Below are positions 63,297 through 64,000 of a DNA stretch of 64,000 nt, piece after piece. The DNA lies in contig NC_134397.1 of assembly GCF_050003625.1 (NCBI RefSeq), positions 65,012,669 through 65,076,668 of the forward strand, read 5' to 3'. The first letter of the stretch is position 1. The number at the start of each line of letters is the position of its first letter. The notes beneath the pieces were generated by a model, which saw only the letters and a program-made list of their open reading frames with translations, was not told the origin of the DNA and did no database searches. The stretch comes from Haematobia irritans (taxonomy: Eukaryota; Arthropoda; Insecta; Diptera; Muscidae). The translations under genes and the position numbers were made by a program.

Positions 63297-63610
63297 CAAA
63301 AAAAAAATTTCTGATTCAATTACGAATTTAATTGATCGAATTAATTTTTTAATTGAAATGTCTTCAATCACGTAAATGATAGTATCAATCAAAGTTTTAA
63401 TTGGGCATAAAAAAATTCTTGATTATAAAGTTAATTGAGTTCATTAGCAAATTTCAATTAATTTTTTGTTTGATACAATAAAAAAATTAATTGATGTTGA
63501 TTTGCAAAATTCAATTAATTTTTTAATTAAAAACGCAACTATTTTCAATTACTTTCTTTACCGACTTACTGTTTTTAGTTTGATTCAAAAATTTTTTGTA
63601 TTTTTAATAA
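63297..63610 (+). repeat. AATTAATT-rich MITE-like repeat, uninterrupted copy
   Basis: The intact counterpart of the repeat split by a Helentron at 8318-10611. Many TCAATTAATT / AATTAATTGA blocks allow folding. Confidence 0.6.
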
Positions 63611-63640
63611 TTTAATTTAAAAAAACATCACATTTTTATA

Positions 63641-64000
63641 AAGGGTGATACGGTCAAAATTTGGTCAAGGGAAAACGCGTGTAAATCGGTGAAATTGTTT
63701 ATTTAAAAAATCAAATTAAATTTCTTTTTCAAGTTCAATTAGTATAAAATTCAGGAAAAATATTCAGTTAGGCTTTCGCTTTTCCAAATCCGAATTGCCG
63801 GGCCTCACGCTTGACACCTGCCATCAGATTTTGTAGAACCACCTTGTCCACCTTCTTCGCCGCAGAAAGCCAGTTTGCCTTGAACTGCTGCTCGTCCTTA
63901 GCAGTTTTTTTGGTCTTCTTTAGGTTCCGCTTGACAATAGCCCAGTATTTTTCAATTGGGCGGAGCTCTGGCGTGTTGGGAGGGTTCTTGTCCTTGGAAA
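63641..64000 (-). mobile_element. End of a Tc1/mariner-superfamily element (continues past the window)
   Basis: The end AAGGGTGATACGGTCAAAAT follows a TA. A transposase C-terminus lies on the - strand. Only about 360 bp is inside the window. Confidence 0.8.
63768..64000 (-). CDS. Tc1/mariner-type transposase, C-terminal part (partial)
   Basis: The - strand reads from the window edge SKDKNPPNTPELRPIEKYWA with the terminal catalytic-region motif NTPELRPIEKYW, then Lys-rich VKRNLKKTKKTAKDEQQFK and QFGFGKAKA with a stop at 63768-63770. No break is seen in the 77 codons available. DNA cut-and-paste enzyme; the catalytic Asp residues lie outside. The fragment at 23477-23710 looks like the N-terminal part of the same family. 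Confidence 0.85.
   Translation of the reverse strand, partial: SKDKNPPNTPELRPIEKYWAIVKRNLKKTKKTAKDEQQFKANWLSAAKKVDKVVLQNLMAGVKREARQFGFGKAKA

Overview
The window looks like a higher-dipteran, most probably muscid fly chromosome (horn fly / stable fly type). The reasons are three intron-bearing or fly-typical host genes in an AT-rich background, a ZAD zinc-finger gene (an insect-expanded class), DINE-1-like Helentrons with GTCY tracts, and two decayed mariners whose ends start ACAGGTTGGCTGATAAG, the terminus known from Himar1 of Haematobia irritans. Species is inferred, not proven.

Host genes. (1) A single-pass cadherin runs on the + strand from 7279 (its 5' exons lie left of the window) to 27036. 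Four exons are visible, and the first two are separated by a 16.9 kb intron packed with transposons. The visible part codes for about 780 residues: five cadherin repeats, one membrane helix and a cytoplasmic tail. (2) An intronless Spt3 homologue (SAGA subunit) lies on + at 35161-36117. (3) A four-exon ZAD-C2H2 zinc-finger transcription factor lies on the - strand at 41705-43332. I worked out all splice junctions by frame and GT/AG signals.

Everything else is mainly mobile DNA, often nested. 1-935: AT-rich interspersed repeat. 2093-6873: Helentron-like element carrying a 150-170 bp tandem array and a 2.2 kb array of a 29 bp unit. 8.3-15.8 kb: repeats, a Himar1-like mariner, and a second mariner split by a Helentron. 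16.0-24.5 kb: LINE remnant, another Helentron split by a SINE and a hAT element, 29-mer array, Tc1/mariner scrap. 27.2-34.9 kb: foldback elements and a nest up to four levels deep (SINE > unclassified insertion > hAT-like > Mutator-like, and SINE > insertion > Harbinger-like MITE > MITE), then a Helentron split by a piggyBac-like MITE. 36.4-41.1 kb: MITE, transposase remnant, LINE fragments. 43.5-52.6 kb: Helentron-like sequence hosting several MITEs and a Mag-clade Gypsy LTR retrotransposon (45992-50926) whose gag is split by a 670 bp hAT MITE. 53.5-54.2 kb and 59.1-62.1 kb: more 29-mer arrays, the latter with a 526 bp higher-order duplication. 56.3-58.2 kb: LINE cut by a second Himar1-like copy. 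63.6-64.0 kb: end of a Tc1/mariner element running off the window.

The genes do not form a pathway. They act separately in cell-surface adhesion, chromatin/transcription initiation, and DNA-binding regulation. The most informative signals are exact target-site duplications that order the insertions, a paralogous empty site for the Mutator-like element, GC-tipped hairpins inside that element, and an in-frame candidate alternative first exon in the large cadherin intron.
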